A DNA stretch of 64,000 nucleotides from Campylobacter coli (GTDB lineage Bacteria; Campylobacterota; Campylobacteria; Campylobacterales; Campylobacteraceae): the NCBI GenBank assembly GCA_039516895.1, contig CP154437.1, positions 1,488,001 to 1,552,000 of the forward strand. The letters run 5' to 3'. Position numbers and translations under genes: made by a program. This document shows positions 62,072 to 64,000 of this stretch, in pieces. Position 1 is the first letter of the stretch; each line of letters begins with the position of its first letter. The notes under the pieces are model-generated. The model was not told the DNA's origin. It worked only from the letters and a program-made list of their open reading frames with translations, and did no database searches.

Positions 62072-62782
62072 ATGAATCTTTGGGATAAAAAAGCTAAAAA
62101 CTACGCAAGATACAATCAAAAACTCAATTCCATACAAGAGCAAACTTTTAAAGAATTAGAAAAACTAAATATAAGCTTTAAAAATAAAAGCATTATAGAT
62201 ATAGGATGTGGCACAGGAGTATGGACTTTACACTTAGCACAAAATGCAAAAGAAATCACCGCCCTTGATAATGCAAAAGCTATGTTAGAAATTTTAAAAG
62301 AAGATGCTAAAAAACTCCAATTAACAAATATAAAATATGAAAATTGCACTTTTACTGAATGGGTAAGTAAAAATCAAAATACTCAATTTGACATAGCCTT
62401 TTTGAGTATGTCTCCTGCTTTGCAAGATAAAAAAGATTATTTAAACTTTATCCAATTAGCTAAATTTCGAATTTATCTTGGTTGGGCAGATTATAGAAAA
62501 AGTGATTTTTTAGATCCTATTTTTAAGCATTTTAATACGGAATTTAAGGGTGTTTATAAGCAGGATTTGGAAAGTTATTTGCTAGAAAATGATATAAAGT
62601 TTCATAAATTTGTCTTTGATGAAACACGCATAGTAGAAAGAAGAAAAGATGAAGCTATAGAAAATGCTTTATGGCATTTAGATATGAATGGGGTTAAAGC
62701 TTCCAAGCAAGATTTAGAAGCTTTTGTGAAAGATGATATCACAGAAACTATACAATCAAAAATCAAACTTTTGGTTTTTTAA
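62072..62782 (+). CDS. Class I SAM-dependent methyltransferase
   Basis: A 236-residue protein with motif I IIDIGCGTGVWTLHLA (about 38-53), an acidic residue at ITALDNAKAML and motif IV-like FDIAFLSMSPAL. The C-terminal half carries no known substrate domain. Substrate unknown. Flanked by hairpins on both sides, so monocistronic. Confidence 0.8.
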   Translation: MNLWDKKAKNYARYNQKLNSIQEQTFKELEKLNISFKNKSIIDIGCGTGVWTLHLAQNAKEITALDNAKAMLEILKEDAKKLQLTNIKYENCTFTEWVSKNQNTQFDIAFLSMSPALQDKKDYLNFIQLAKFRIYLGWADYRKSDFLDPIFKHFNTEFKGVYKQDLESYLLENDIKFHKFVFDETRIVERRKDEAIENALWHLDMNGVKASKQDLEAFVKDDITETIQSKIKLLVF

Positions 62783-62786
62783 TCAT

Positions 62787-62812
62787 CCTTAAGATAAAAT
62801 TCTATCTTAAGG
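62787..62812 (+). terminator. Hairpin after the methyltransferase gene
   Basis: A perfect 10-bp stem CCTTAAGATA with loop AAATTC, four bases after the stop. Confidence 0.65.
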
Positions 62813-62937
62813 TAGATATATAATCTTGTAATACTGAAATATTTTTATCAAAATACTCATTTTATAAAATTAAACTTAAAAGTAATTTTAGATTATTTTA
62901 GTTATTATTTTATTCTAATATTATTATAGGAGATTTT

Positions 62938-63312
62938 ATGGATATAAATACTGTATTGATGATGATTTCAGACAAAATTCCATCTAATAGCTTGCCCCTT
63001 GTGCAAGACAAGCTTAAAAATGCAAGTGAAGATAAAATCAACTCTCTTGCCATCTTGCCTTTTAAAAGCCATATTATAGGTTTGATCTTAGGTCTATTTT
63101 TAGGTGCCTTTGGAATTGATCGTTTTTATAAGGGTGATATAGGTTTGGGGGTCGCTAAACTTATAACTTGGTTAGTAGGTGTTGTTACCATTTGGATTTA
63201 TATCGGTGGTTTAATTCTATTTGCTTTATGGATATGGTGCATTGTGGATTGGTTTTTAGTGTGGAAAGGCATCAAAAAAGACAATCTTAATAAAATCTTA
63301 GCCGTATTATAA
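62938..63312 (+). CDS. TM2-domain membrane protein
   Basis: A 124-residue protein. The N-terminal 45 residues are cytosolic helix; the TM2 domain follows (about 50-115; FLGAFGIDRFYKGDIGLGVAKL then IGGLILFALWIWCIVDWFLVWKG). The GxDRFYxGxxxxG motif is the family mark. Function of TM2 proteins in bacteria is unknown. AGGAG precedes the ATG. Confidence 0.85.
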   Translation: MDINTVLMMISDKIPSNSLPLVQDKLKNASEDKINSLAILPFKSHIIGLILGLFLGAFGIDRFYKGDIGLGVAKLITWLVGVVTIWIYIGGLILFALWIWCIVDWFLVWKGIKKDNLNKILAVL

Positions 63313-63325
63313 AAAATAACACCTT

Positions 63326-63359
63326 AGATAAAAACTAGTTTTAAAACTAGTTTTTATCT
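63326..63359. terminator. 34-bp perfect palindrome between TM2 and pyrC
   Basis: Each half is AGATAAAAACTAGTTTT or its reverse complement, with no unpaired loop. It overlaps the pyrC stop codon (63354-63356) and lies between convergent genes, so it probably ends both. Confidence 0.7.
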
Positions 63360-64000
63360 TACTCTAAATTTTAAAGTTTCTCCTGCCATAAAAGGAACTA
63401 CTTTTTCACTTTCGTTTTTATATTCGTTTGGAACTTGCCATTCTTGATTTTCTAAAACGATGGTTTTTTCTTTGTCAAAGGTTAAATTATGTACTTTGCA
63501 AGCATTATCTGAAATAAATCTTTGTAAATTGGCTTCATTTGAATTTTTACTAAAAAGATCAGCTAAAACACAAAGCGCCACACTCGCACTAAACACACCC
63601 GCTGCACAACCGCAACATTCTTTTTCATGCTTAGGATGTGGCGCGCTATCGCTTCCGAACATAACTTTTTCATATCCACCAAAAGCAAGCTCACAAAGCG
63701 CTTCTTTATCTTTGTAATGCTTAGCTATAGGCTTGCAAAAAAGATGAGGCTTCATTTTTCCACCGATAACATCATCTAAAGTGATGATTAAATGATGCAA
63801 AGTAATGGTTGCATATAAATTTTCATAATCTTTCAAAAGTTCACATAAGGTTTGAGTCGTAATATGCTCCATAACAATCTTAAGACGCGGAAAATTTTTA
63901 GCCAAATTTTCATAGATTTTAGCAAAATTGCTTTCCCTATCCATCACAAAATCATTGGTTTCTCCATGCACTAAAAGTGGAATTTGTAAATCACTCATCA
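63354..64000 (-). CDS. pyrC: Dihydroorotase (5' end beyond the window)
   Basis: Ring closure to dihydroorotate in pyrimidine synthesis. About 215 C-terminal residues are present out of roughly 335. Visible are LLVHGE, IVMEHITTQT with a zinc His, YATITLHHLIIT, FGSDSAPHPKHEKEC with the catalytic Asp, all of the class II PyrC type. The residues before LQIPLLVHGE, including the HxH metal pair, lie outside the window. Confidence 0.93.
   Translation of the reverse strand, partial: MSDLQIPLLVHGETNDFVMDRESNFAKIYENLAKNFPRLKIVMEHITTQTLCELLKDYENLYATITLHHLIITLDDVIGGKMKPHLFCKPIAKHYKDKEALCELAFGGYEKVMFGSDSAPHPKHEKECCGCAAGVFSASVALCVLADLFSKNSNEANLQRFISDNACKVHNLTFDKEKTIVLENQEWQVPNEYKNESEKVVPFMAGETLKFRVR

Overview
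The window is AT-rich, densely coded epsilonproteobacterial DNA. Gene content and order (fliG-fliF-hisC-pheA-lysA, bioDAFGC, modABC, panBCD, cheVAW, mreBC-clpX-lpxA-fabZ, ilvE-SPFH-DUF2393) follow the Campylobacter jejuni/coli chromosome. A methylcitrate (prp) cluster, a cdtABC operon whose CdtA reads like the C. coli type, and an intact glpT point to Campylobacter coli. The species call is inferred from remembered gene content and protein sequences, not from a search.

Region by region. 1-9 kb: a minus-strand run with flagellar MS-ring/switch genes (fliF, partial fliG), aromatic amino acid/histidine/lysine enzymes (hisC, pheA, lysA), a HAD-like protein, an LptF/G-type permease, pth and rplY. 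9-17 kb: plus-strand YkkCD-like SMR exporter pair, biotin synthesis (bioD, bioF, bioG, bioC, with bioA opposing), then the molybdate ABC transporter (modA, a TOBE protein, modB, modC). 17-20.9 kb: a variable interval between modC and panB holding an orphan lipoprotein, a small tautomerase, a YbfB-type MFS exporter and a decayed FAD/NAD(P)-binding gene. C. jejuni strains carry an OXA-61 type beta-lactamase at this place; none is visible here. 20.9-25 kb: panBCD and the opposing GNAT-tcdA-surE group. 25-30 kb: intact glpT, cdtABC (cytolethal distending toxin) and zupT. 30-38 kb: lpxB-greA-metallophosphoesterase (LpxJ-like, apparently with an ATT start), cheV-cheA(Y)-cheW, serB, tal. 38-43 kb: a short YrdC-like protein, carB, a cysteine-rich Sel1 (Hcp-like) protein and an EamA permease. 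43.5-50 kb: prpE-prpB-prpC-prpD methylcitrate operon with a divergent, unfamiliar HTH regulator and a 12-bp direct repeat 30 bp apart between them. 50-56 kb: mreC, mreB, clpX, lpxA, fabZ, queH, bcp and a second tautomerase. 56.5-64 kb: ilvE, an SPFH protein, two DUF2393 proteins, a Tlp-type chemoreceptor, a methyltransferase, a TM2 protein and partial pyrC.

The core genes are ordinary housekeeping. The accessory content lies in three places: modC-panB (16.9-20.9 kb), glpT-lpxB (25-30 kb) and carB-mreC (41.5-50 kb). No tRNA, rRNA, CRISPR array, IS element or long poly-G phase-variation tract was seen. Strong hairpin terminators separate several converging units.
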